Below are positions 6,986 through 14,444 of a stretch of 28,191 nucleotides of DNA, piece after piece (the first letter of the stretch is position 1; every line of letters begins with the position of its first letter). The notes beneath the pieces are model-generated. The model was not told the DNA's origin and did not search any database. It was given only the letters and a program-made list of their open reading frames with translations. The position numbers were made by a program, and so were the translations under genes. Source of the stretch: a virus; the IMG/VR virus record IMGVR_UViG_3300046785_000036, positions 1 to 28,191 of that record. One strand, given 5' to 3'.

Positions 6986-8412
6986 TGCCAAAAGTCATCC
7001 TGCCAATAGCTAACGGGTACTATGAGAGCGATTCTCTGCCGATATCAGCGCAGGAATGCACTAACTTATACCCAAACATAGCTCAGGCTCCTGCGTTGAA
7101 TCAGGAGACTCTCTTCGGCACTCCCGGACTTACTCAGGTTGCTAGCGCAAGTGAATTAGATAACTGCCGTGGCGCACATGAGATGAATGGTGTGCCTTAC
7201 TTTTTGATCGGCGGTCACCTGTACAGTATGGCAGAGGACTACACTCTTACAACAAGAAGCAATGTGGAGATAGGTGGTAGTGGCAGGGTGTCAATGGCTG
7301 ACAACGGAACGCAGTTATTACTGTTGGTTCCGGGCGGTGCTGGATACATCTACAATCACGTTGCTAATACTTTTGCCCAGATTACTGATTCTGATTTTAC
7401 GGCTAACGGTAATCCGCAGCAGGTTGTGTTTATTGACGGGTTTTTCTGCCTCACTACTGACACCAAGAAGTTTATTGTCAGCGCACTGAATGATGGTTTG
7501 GCGTATAACGCGCTAGACTTCGGCACTGCAGAGTCGGACCCAGATGAAATCGTTGCTCCGATAGTCTTCAAGAACCAGTTATTTATCGGCGGTTCGCAGA
7601 CGATAGAAGCATTTCAGAACATTGGCGGCGCTGACTTTCCGTTCCAGCGTACAGGGTTGTTCCTGAGCAAAGGTATATCTAGCCCGTTCAGCATTCAGTC
7701 TATTCAAGATACGTTTGTGTTTGTTGGTGCGGGTGCTAATGAGTCTCCTGCGATCTGGGCACTAAACGGTAACAGCGTAGCCAAGATATCTACCACTGCG
7801 ATAGACAAAGAGCTAAGTGCTCTTACTGAGGCCCAGATACTTGATATATATAGCTGGGCATACGCAGAAAAAGGTGCGTATTTTGTTGGCTTTGCGCTAC
7901 CCGGCACTACGTTGGTTTATGACACAATCAGCAAGCGCTGGCATGAAAGGAAGTCATTTGTTGATGGTGCTCTAGGTGCGTACCGGGTAAACGCTTTGGT
8001 CCGTGCATACAATCAATTGTGGGCTGGTGACCTGGTGGATGGAAGGGTTGGCCTGTTAGACCAGAATGTGTACACAGAATATAACACTGAGATTCGCAGA
8101 ACTATCGTAACTCAGCCGTTTCAAAACAATATGCAGTCGTTTGTCCTGCCAGAGCTAGAGCTTACAGTTGAAAGCGGTGTAGGTAATTCGTCTGCTGTGG
8201 ACCCGAAAGTGGGATTAGAACGCTCGACAGATGGTAAAATATGGTCAGATGCCAGATACCGCAGCATTGGTAAGGTTGGCGAGTACAACCGCAGGGTGAT
8301 ATGGAACCGAAACGGCAGGGCTTCACGGTTCGAGCTTTTTAGATTTACGATGAGTGAGCCTGTAAAGCCAGTATTTATACAGATGACTGCTGACATTGTG
8401 GCAACGCAATGA
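6985..8412 (+). CDS. Packaged-DNA stabilisation / tail protein (P22 gp10-like)
   Basis: A 475-residue protein, almost the same length as P22 gp10 (472), which forms a hexameric ring below gp4 and helps to close the portal channel. Visible matches to the gp10 pattern are an N-terminal MPKVILPIANGYY followed by TNLYPN, LFGTPGLTQ, GSGRVSMA (98-105), a TLVYDTISKRWHERK region, and a C-terminal RRVIWNRNGRASRFELFRF segment. The sequence between is rich in beta strands and is probably a propeller. The start shares one base with the previous stop (TAATG). It follows the gp4-like and head-fibre genes, as expected for a P22-type tail machine. Confidence 0.85.
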   Translation: MPKVILPIANGYYESDSLPISAQECTNLYPNIAQAPALNQETLFGTPGLTQVASASELDNCRGAHEMNGVPYFLIGGHLYSMAEDYTLTTRSNVEIGGSGRVSMADNGTQLLLLVPGGAGYIYNHVANTFAQITDSDFTANGNPQQVVFIDGFFCLTTDTKKFIVSALNDGLAYNALDFGTAESDPDEIVAPIVFKNQLFIGGSQTIEAFQNIGGADFPFQRTGLFLSKGISSPFSIQSIQDTFVFVGAGANESPAIWALNGNSVAKISTTAIDKELSALTEAQILDIYSWAYAEKGAYFVGFALPGTTLVYDTISKRWHERKSFVDGALGAYRVNALVRAYNQLWAGDLVDGRVGLLDQNVYTEYNTEIRRTIVTQPFQNNMQSFVLPELELTVESGVGNSSAVDPKVGLERSTDGKIWSDARYRSIGKVGEYNRRVIWNRNGRASRFELFRFTMSEPVKPVFIQMTADIVATQ

Positions 8413-8660
8413 GCTATAAGCTAAACGCGGCTCAGCCGATAGTTGATGCTAATGGCACGATGGAGCAGCCATTCAGGCAGTTTACGCAGGAGGCGGCTTT
8501 ATCTATACCGATAACGGGTGCAGGAAGCCCAGAGGGTGTAGTTGAAGCGGTACAATTTAGTTTATATCTCGACACCACTGGAAGCGCGGGATCAATTCAA
8601 TATAGAAAGATGCAGCCAGAGATCGGCGGTGACCGAAGCAAGGGCTGGATAGCGGTTTAG
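8409..8660 (+). CDS. Small virion-associated protein, unknown function
   Basis: An 83-residue protein that starts with an ATGA overlap with the gp10-like gene. The second half contains GSPEGVVEAVQFSLYLDTTG, then SIQYRKM and GWIAV. This resembles the short beta modules (GSPEGVVxAxxGxxYxDTxG) found at the ends of tail fibres and in small virion proteins of other phages. It may attach a fibre or appendage to the tail machine. I do not recognise a specific family with a known function. Confidence 0.6.
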   Translation: MSYKLNAAQPIVDANGTMEQPFRQFTQEAALSIPITGAGSPEGVVEAVQFSLYLDTTGSAGSIQYRKMQPEIGGDRSKGWIAV

Positions 8661-8670
8661 GAGAACAGAT

Positions 8671-9288
8671 ATGCCAATACCATTTATAGCTCCATTAGTT
8701 GCGGGCGCAGGGAAGCTAGCTGGCGCTCTCGGAGGCGCAAAGGGATTGGCGGCAATAGGCGGCACGGCTCTTGGCTATATGGGCCAAAGAGATGCCAATA
8801 AGATAGGCGAGGAAGCTGCCGCTCAATCTGCTCAACAGAGAGCAGAGCAAATGGCATTGATCAGAGAGTTTGGTCAAAAGGCGTTAGAGCCATTAGCTCC
8901 AGCATATCAGCGTTCTCAGGATATTCGGCAAGAAAGCGCAAACAGGGCGCTAGCTTTGGCTGGTTCTATGTTTAGACCACAGCTAGAGCAATTCCGAGAA
9001 GGTAATTATATGGCTCAGCAGCGAATCGCTGAAGCTCAGCCATTTATGCAGTCTGCAATCCTTGGAACTGGCTCTCTCGGATATATGCCGCAGGCTCAGA
9101 ATGTCGGCGGCCAGTTAGATTACGGTGTGCTTGATCCGCTTATGAATCCAGAGCCTATGCAGTTTACTCCTGTACCGGGCGGTCAGGGACAAGCCACACA
9201 ACAAGCCACACAACAAGCAGCCGCGCCAGTTGATCAAATGCAACAAGCAATGCTGACATTTCAAAGCGATGGGCAGATACCGTTATGA
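8671..9288 (+). CDS. Ejection protein candidate (P22 gp7-like position)
   Basis: A 205-residue protein with an N-terminal hydrophobic, Gly/Ala-rich stretch (residues 4-37, PFIAPLVAGAGKLAGALGG), then a long Gln/Glu/Ala-rich helical region (45-130) and a Gln-rich C-terminus with three QATQ-type repeats. The N-terminal pattern is common in phage DNA-ejection and internal virion proteins. It is the first of four consecutive genes in the ejection block, where P22 has genes 7, 20 and 16. AGGAG (8659-8663) lies seven bases upstream of the ATG. A period-12 DNA repeat near 9190-9220 encodes the QATQ repeats. The call comes from composition and position. Confidence 0.6.
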   Translation: MPIPFIAPLVAGAGKLAGALGGAKGLAAIGGTALGYMGQRDANKIGEEAAAQSAQQRAEQMALIREFGQKALEPLAPAYQRSQDIRQESANRALALAGSMFRPQLEQFREGNYMAQQRIAEAQPFMQSAILGTGSLGYMPQAQNVGGQLDYGVLDPLMNPEPMQFTPVPGGQGQATQQATQQAAAPVDQMQQAMLTFQSDGQIPL

Positions 9289-11306
9289 TGAGAGGCAAGC
9301 GAGAAGATACAGAGGGCGTAAGAGAAGCCGAGTTTATTGTTCTCGATTTCATAAAGTCTACGCCAAATGCTACGGTCCCAGAGATCGCTAGGCTTATTGA
9401 TGATGTCGGCGCTGATCTTAATTACATTGCAAATGTTATGGGTGTTGACCCAGCAGTTGCGAGACAGGCTTATGATCAGGTTATAACTGATGCGCCTCCT
9501 ATCCAGCAGGTTATTGAAAAGCAGGTCCAGTCTGAACCTGTTAATACTCCTACTCGGCCACTTGATAAGGTGATAGATACATCTCGCCCAGCATTTACAC
9601 AAGAAGATATAAACAGGGCCGTAGGTGAGCTATCAAGCGGTGCGAAGACTCCACAGCAGGTTGCTCAAGAATATGGAGTTAGCGTTGATTACGTTAATAA
9701 CAATCTCGGCAGAATACAGAATCAGGTGTTTGATGATTTGCTTTCTGGCGCAACAACTGCTCAACAGGTAGCTGACCAGTATGGTTTAGGGCTTGATTTT
9801 GTAAACAGCACGTTTGATCGCATGAGAGCAGAAAGAGTGCCGCCTCCTGCTACACAAGCGGCTGTAACGCCTCCTCCTGTAACTCCTCCTCCGGTTGTTT
9901 CGCAACCTCCCGCAGTTGCGCCGCCTCCTGCAGTTGCGCCTCCTCCGGTTGCTTCTCCTCCTGTGACTACGGTCCCGGATGCAAACAATCCCAACCTTTT
10001 AAGAAACGCACAAACAGGCGGTATGGCTGGCCCACAGCTACCTGTAGGTTTGGCAGCAGCAGAACAAGCTGCGTTAGGCGGCGCAGGAAGGGCCACAGGG
10101 CTTTTGGGAACTACCGCAGGCGCAGCAGGCAGAGAGCTAACTGCTGGCACACTGGGCGGAATAGGAGCGCTCAGAGGCGGTATGGGCCAAGCTAGACAAG
10201 ACATAATGCAGGGCACTCAAACTGGCATAGGCGCTCTCCAGCAAGCTCTGGGAGGCGCTAGGGCTGACATTGAGTCAGGATTCCAGCGAGCAGAGGGTAT
10301 GTTTGATCCATACGCTCAGGCTGGTGGTCAGGCGCTACAACAGCAACTGGCACTGTCTGGAGCGTTAGGCCCAGAAGCATTCCAGCAGGCTTATCAAGAA
10401 AGCCCACAAATGCAATTCCTACGAGAGCAGGGCGAGCAGGCAGCTCTTCGCACAGCAGCCGCTAGAGGCGGCGTGGGTGGCGGCAATGTTATGAAAGAGC
10501 TTGCCAGGTACGGTACAGGACTGGCTTCTCAAGACTTACAAAATCAGATAGGTAATCTTCAAGCGCTGTCAGCTCAAGGGCTTGGCGCCAGAGGCAGTGC
10601 TGCTAATATCGCTACAGGTGGCGCTCAGCAGCTTGCTAATTTAGGTGTGCTTGGCGGTACTTCTGGACTGCAGGCAGCTACTCAGCAAGGCACGCAGTTG
10701 GCTAACTTAGCGCAACAGTTGGGTGTCAGCGAAGCTGATTTAAGAACCGGACTAGGTGCAGGCCGATCCAATATTGCGTTAGGCATAGGTACTCGCGCAG
10801 CCGACCTTGCTGCTCAGACAGGGCTTAACGTAGCAGGCATGAGAACTCGCGCAGGCGAGCAACTTGCAGGTCAGTTTGGCACAGCATCATCTCAGCTTGC
10901 TGATCTACAGAGAGAGCAAGCTATAGGAACGCAAGGTTTAATCGCAGGTCAGACCAATTATATAAACCAGTTACAGCAGTCAGCAGCAGCGGGTGATGCG
11001 GCATCGCAGACTGAATTAGCGCAGTTGCAGGCTCAAGGCTATAGCAACATAGGTTCTCAGCTTGCTGGCACTCCGCAAGCGCAGACGTTTGTCGGTCAGA
11101 GCCCTTTGGCTGGTGCATTAGGCGGTGCTGTAGTTGGTACTCAAATAGCTGAAATGCTTCCAAGTCAGCAGCCAGCTCAAAGCACTTTTAGAATAGGCTC
11201 TGGGTTTGCTCCGGGCTATTTTTCTAACCCAATGAATAGCAGCGTAATGACTGCGCCTCAAGTTTCTCCAATGGCAAATATGTCTATGATTCAAGGATTA
11301 GCGTAA
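9285..11306 (+). CDS. Ejection (DNA transfer) protein, P22 gp20-like, with N-terminal repeats
   Basis: A 673-residue protein. The core (about 255-480) has the pattern I associate with DNA-transfer proteins: DPYAQAGGQALQQQL (341-355), SPQMQFLREQGEQAALR (373-389), AARGGVGGGN (392-401), ARYGTGLASQDLQNQ. The rest is an Ala/Gly/Gln-rich helical protein. Unusually, the N-terminus has two related segments of about 33 residues (112-144 and 148-180; both with QQVAxxYG and DxVN) and perhaps a third degenerate one (19-52), followed by a Pro-rich linker (186-230). These look like small helix-turn-helix repeats. The start overlaps the previous stop (ATGA); ATG 9288 would also serve. It probably lies inside the virion and is injected with the DNA. 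Confidence 0.72.
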   Translation: MMRGKREDTEGVREAEFIVLDFIKSTPNATVPEIARLIDDVGADLNYIANVMGVDPAVARQAYDQVITDAPPIQQVIEKQVQSEPVNTPTRPLDKVIDTSRPAFTQEDINRAVGELSSGAKTPQQVAQEYGVSVDYVNNNLGRIQNQVFDDLLSGATTAQQVADQYGLGLDFVNSTFDRMRAERVPPPATQAAVTPPPVTPPPVVSQPPAVAPPPAVAPPPVASPPVTTVPDANNPNLLRNAQTGGMAGPQLPVGLAAAEQAALGGAGRATGLLGTTAGAAGRELTAGTLGGIGALRGGMGQARQDIMQGTQTGIGALQQALGGARADIESGFQRAEGMFDPYAQAGGQALQQQLALSGALGPEAFQQAYQESPQMQFLREQGEQAALRTAAARGGVGGGNVMKELARYGTGLASQDLQNQIGNLQALSAQGLGARGSAANIATGGAQQLANLGVLGGTSGLQAATQQGTQLANLAQQLGVSEADLRTGLGAGRSNIALGIGTRAADLAAQTGLNVAGMRTRAGEQLAGQFGTASSQLADLQREQAIGTQGLIAGQTNYINQLQQSAAAGDAASQTELAQLQAQGYSNIGSQLAGTPQAQTFVGQSPLAGALGGAVVGTQIAEMLPSQQPAQSTFRIGSGFAPGYFSNPMNSSVMTAPQVSPMANMSMIQGLA

Positions 11307-12565
11307 TGGCTGACAACTTATCATTGCTAGGCGGCAGAATGCCTACACAGCAGCAAGGCCCAAAGCTAAGCACTGTATTGCAGGGATTGCAGGCTGCGTA
11401 CACAGGTCAAGGCCCGCAGTTTCAGCAGCAGATGCGAGCTGAAGAGCAACAGAGAATGCAGAATGTTATGGGCGGCTTGCAGTTAGAAGATGCGCTCACA
11501 AAATCTGCAGCTCAGGATGCTCTAAGAATACAGCAGTTGGCTAAAACCGGAGACAGCAGACAGGCAATGGATATTATTGGTGATCGGGTTCAGTTGCTGC
11601 AACAAATAGGAGCAGACACTACATCTACAATGCGCTTAGCAGATAGCCTGATGTCTGGAGGTTTTGATGCCATTTTGCCGCAGATTAACTCTACGGTAGA
11701 AATGGGTGTCAGGACGGGAATGATTGAGCCGTTTGGCGGCGAGGTTCCCGCAGCTTTTAGATCACTAGATATGCAAGCAAGGGCTGCTGGATTCCCGCCG
11801 GGAACTCCTGAATATAAAGAGTTTATGAGTTATGGAGGTTTTGAGGGCAGGCTGGGTGCTGCGAAAACCATCAACTACAAGGATGGAACATTTGTCACTA
11901 AGCCTAGAGTCGGGCCTCCTGAAGTTTATGACAGAACGGGTAGGTTGATAACTGATCCTGATGAAAAAAATCGTGTTCTTGATGCAGCAATACAGTCAGG
12001 AATTGTATACGAAGCTGATGTAGCTGCTGGAAGACAGACCGGGCAGACTGTAGCGGAAAGGCAACAAGAAGCGATTCAGGCCGGAATCGATGCTTCACAA
12101 AGAATACCTAAGCTGCAAGAAGCTATGAATATATTGAATTCAGTTGGCACTGGCGGTATGGATTCAGTTGTTTTGGCTTTCAAACAAAGGCTCGGAATTA
12201 CATCAGCAGATGAGTCAAAGCTAATTTATGAGCTGTCGAAGAATGTTCTTAGCCAATTAAAACCAACTTTCGGCGCAGCCTTTACCGCTAGAGAAGGTGA
12301 CTTGCTGCAAAGAATTGAGGCTAATACAGGAATGAGTACAGAAGGCAATAAGGCTTTACTTAAAGAGCTTATCGATGCGTTACAGCTTGATGTTCAAAGA
12401 GGCAGGCTAGAAGCAAAAGAAACGCAAGACACAAGCGCATTAAATGCTATGGAAGGTTATCTTAATCAACAATTCCAGCTAGGAACGGCTGATCTTGGCG
12501 GTTCGCCCGCAGGTGACAGGCAAGTCCTACGATTTGACGAAAACGGCAATCTAATATCGGAATAA
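11306..12565 (+). CDS. Internal virion / ejection protein candidate
   Basis: A 419-residue, Gln-rich, mostly helical protein. The N-terminal region (1-110) has a long QxxQQ-rich helix; the middle has mixed structure with YKDGTFVTKPRVGPPEVYDRTG. The C-terminal third contains LKPTFGAAFTAREGDLLQ followed by IEANTG, a pattern I recall from uncharacterised phage internal proteins. It begins with a TAATG overlap and CAAGGA (11292-11297) upstream, and sits between the gp20-like and a third candidate ejection gene. It may be a cargo protein of the virion. I cannot tie it to a specific P22 gene. Confidence 0.55.
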   Translation: MADNLSLLGGRMPTQQQGPKLSTVLQGLQAAYTGQGPQFQQQMRAEEQQRMQNVMGGLQLEDALTKSAAQDALRIQQLAKTGDSRQAMDIIGDRVQLLQQIGADTTSTMRLADSLMSGGFDAILPQINSTVEMGVRTGMIEPFGGEVPAAFRSLDMQARAAGFPPGTPEYKEFMSYGGFEGRLGAAKTINYKDGTFVTKPRVGPPEVYDRTGRLITDPDEKNRVLDAAIQSGIVYEADVAAGRQTGQTVAERQQEAIQAGIDASQRIPKLQEAMNILNSVGTGGMDSVVLAFKQRLGITSADESKLIYELSKNVLSQLKPTFGAAFTAREGDLLQRIEANTGMSTEGNKALLKELIDALQLDVQRGRLEAKETQDTSALNAMEGYLNQQFQLGTADLGGSPAGDRQVLRFDENGNLISE

Positions 12566-12568
12566 AAA

Positions 12569-14434
12569 ATGGAAGAAGATATTTTCGCAGAACTGCCAGA
12601 TGGCCGTATTTTACAGTTTCCTCCAAATACGAGCCCTGAAGTTATTCAAGCCAGAGTCAAGCGTGAGTTGGGCATAACTGATACGCCTGAACAGCCTCGC
12701 ATTGGCCCTACAGGTAGAGCGTTCCTCGGTGCTACCGAGAAAGGGTTAAAGACTCTTGCAACTAGCGAAGGGCCACGAATGCAAAATGTTAGAGAGGCTT
12801 TTGGCGCTACGTTAAGAGGCGAGCAGACACCACAGGAAGCAATATTGCAAGCCGGAAGTCAGGTTCCGGCCTATCTTGGTGATCTTATAGGAGAAGGTCT
12901 TGGGTATGTGGGAAGAGGCGTGTCTGCCATAACTCCAGACGTTTTGGAAGATGAGGTAATCAATCAGCTAGGCATATTTATGGATCAACCTCTTATGAGG
13001 TACGCCAAAAGCGCACTTCAATCAGGAGGCGAACAATATCAAGAGTTTGCTGAGCAGTATCCAAGAGCCGCAAGAAATATAGAGGCTATAGCAAACATTG
13101 GTTTGATTGGAGGAGGTAGCACTGCTGCTACAAGACAAGGAGGAAGGCTCCTCTCAGATGTTGGAACAGGCGCAGCCGAAGAAGTTGGCAGGATTAGAAG
13201 AACCGTTCAAACTCCAGCAAGAAGGCAGGCGGCGCAAGACATTGAGAGCGGAGGCATAGAAGCCATTAATGTCAGAACCGCGCCATACAGGCTAGAGGAA
13301 GATCCATCTGGAGCTACTACAACAGTTGGCCCAGAAGGCCCGGTTCAACCAAGACCGCTGATGCAGGCAGTTGTTAGTCCTACACAAACAGCTGCTTTAA
13401 GAAGCGGATGGGATGAAGGATTGGTAGCAATGATAAGAGAGTCTAGTCCTCAAGACAGGCGAAATATGCTTGAGTCTATGACTAGAATGGAAAGAGGCCG
13501 CCAAGACACCAGATCAAAAATGCTTGATAGAAGCACAGATATAGCCGGTCAGTCTATGTTAGACAGATACAAATCGGTGTTGAAAGCTAACAGGCAAGCA
13601 GGTCAAAGTATTGGCCGTTATGCAAGAAATAACCTAAAAGGAAATCGTGTTGATTTTGGCTCTGTTGTAGATAACTTTGTTGGCGCACTAGATGAGATTG
13701 GAGTAACAGTAAAGCCTGATTTAACTTTAGATTTCTCCGCTGCGGATATTGCTGGCATTTCTGGCGCGGAACGTGTCTTGAAAAATATTGTGAGAAGGAT
13801 GTCTCAAGGAAGAAACATAGACGCCTATGAGATTCACAAAATGAAGAAATATATTGATGAGCTTGTTACTTATGGTACGCAAAATTTGCAAAAGCCATTG
13901 ACAGGCGAAACATTAAATATAGTCAAAGGATTGCGGCGTGACCTAAATGAAGTTTTAAGTGAAAATTTTGAAGGATATAGGGCTGCAAATCAGCAGTATG
14001 CTGAAACTATAGACGCGCTTGATAACTTCAAGGACGCAATGGGAACTGTTAATTATGATAGCTCAAGTGCTGCTAGGGCATTAGGTACTAGATTGCGAGG
14101 ACTTGGATCAAATGCTCAATATAGAGCCCTTCTGCTTGACTCAATAGATGAAATGCAAACTCTAAGCAATAAGTATGGCGGCAAATTTGATGATGATGTA
14201 ATTAATCAAACAGCTTTTACAATAGAGCTAGATAAAATGTTTGGCACAGAGGCTCCAACTAGCTTTTCGGGTCAAATTGGTGAAGCTGTTGGTCAGTCTC
14301 AGAGTAGAGCGGGCGCATACGCAAATGTTGCAAGGGCAACGGCTAGAAGAGCCGCAGATGCAGCTCTGGGCAGGGACGAGCAATCCCAAATTAGGGCAAT
14401 GAGAGAGCTTCTGCTTAGCTTCGATCAGATATAG
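12569..14434 (+). CDS. Ejection protein candidate (P22 gp16-like position)
   Basis: A 621-residue protein, similar in length to P22 gp16 (609). The N-terminus has LPDGRILQFPPNTSPEVI (about 9-26) followed by VKRELG, a short motif I recall at the start of many phage internal proteins. Then come helical segments, an Ala/Gly-rich part near 165-200 that may be membrane-active, and a long helical C-terminal half without catalytic motifs I can identify. It follows the 419-residue gene by three bases and precedes the first fibre gene. The assignment is by size, position and composition, and direct homology to gp16 is not shown. Confidence 0.5.
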   Translation: MEEDIFAELPDGRILQFPPNTSPEVIQARVKRELGITDTPEQPRIGPTGRAFLGATEKGLKTLATSEGPRMQNVREAFGATLRGEQTPQEAILQAGSQVPAYLGDLIGEGLGYVGRGVSAITPDVLEDEVINQLGIFMDQPLMRYAKSALQSGGEQYQEFAEQYPRAARNIEAIANIGLIGGGSTAATRQGGRLLSDVGTGAAEEVGRIRRTVQTPARRQAAQDIESGGIEAINVRTAPYRLEEDPSGATTTVGPEGPVQPRPLMQAVVSPTQTAALRSGWDEGLVAMIRESSPQDRRNMLESMTRMERGRQDTRSKMLDRSTDIAGQSMLDRYKSVLKANRQAGQSIGRYARNNLKGNRVDFGSVVDNFVGALDEIGVTVKPDLTLDFSAADIAGISGAERVLKNIVRRMSQGRNIDAYEIHKMKKYIDELVTYGTQNLQKPLTGETLNIVKGLRRDLNEVLSENFEGYRAANQQYAETIDALDNFKDAMGTVNYDSSSAARALGTRLRGLGSNAQYRALLLDSIDEMQTLSNKYGGKFDDDVINQTAFTIELDKMFGTEAPTSFSGQIGEAVGQSQSRAGAYANVARATARRAADAALGRDEQSQIRAMRELLLSFDQI

Positions 14435-14444
14435 GTAACGAATA

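Noticed and set aside
9189-9222. Tandem 12-base repeat as a mobile-element or CRISPR signature
   Set aside because: It is a short in-frame coding repeat (QATQ) in a Gln-rich protein tail; there are no spacers or terminal inverted repeats.
9761-10216. 151-codon open frame on the minus strand
   Set aside because: It lies wholly within the gp20-like gene, opposite a Pro/Ala/Gly-rich coding region that generates long antisense frames; no Shine-Dalgarno or known motif.
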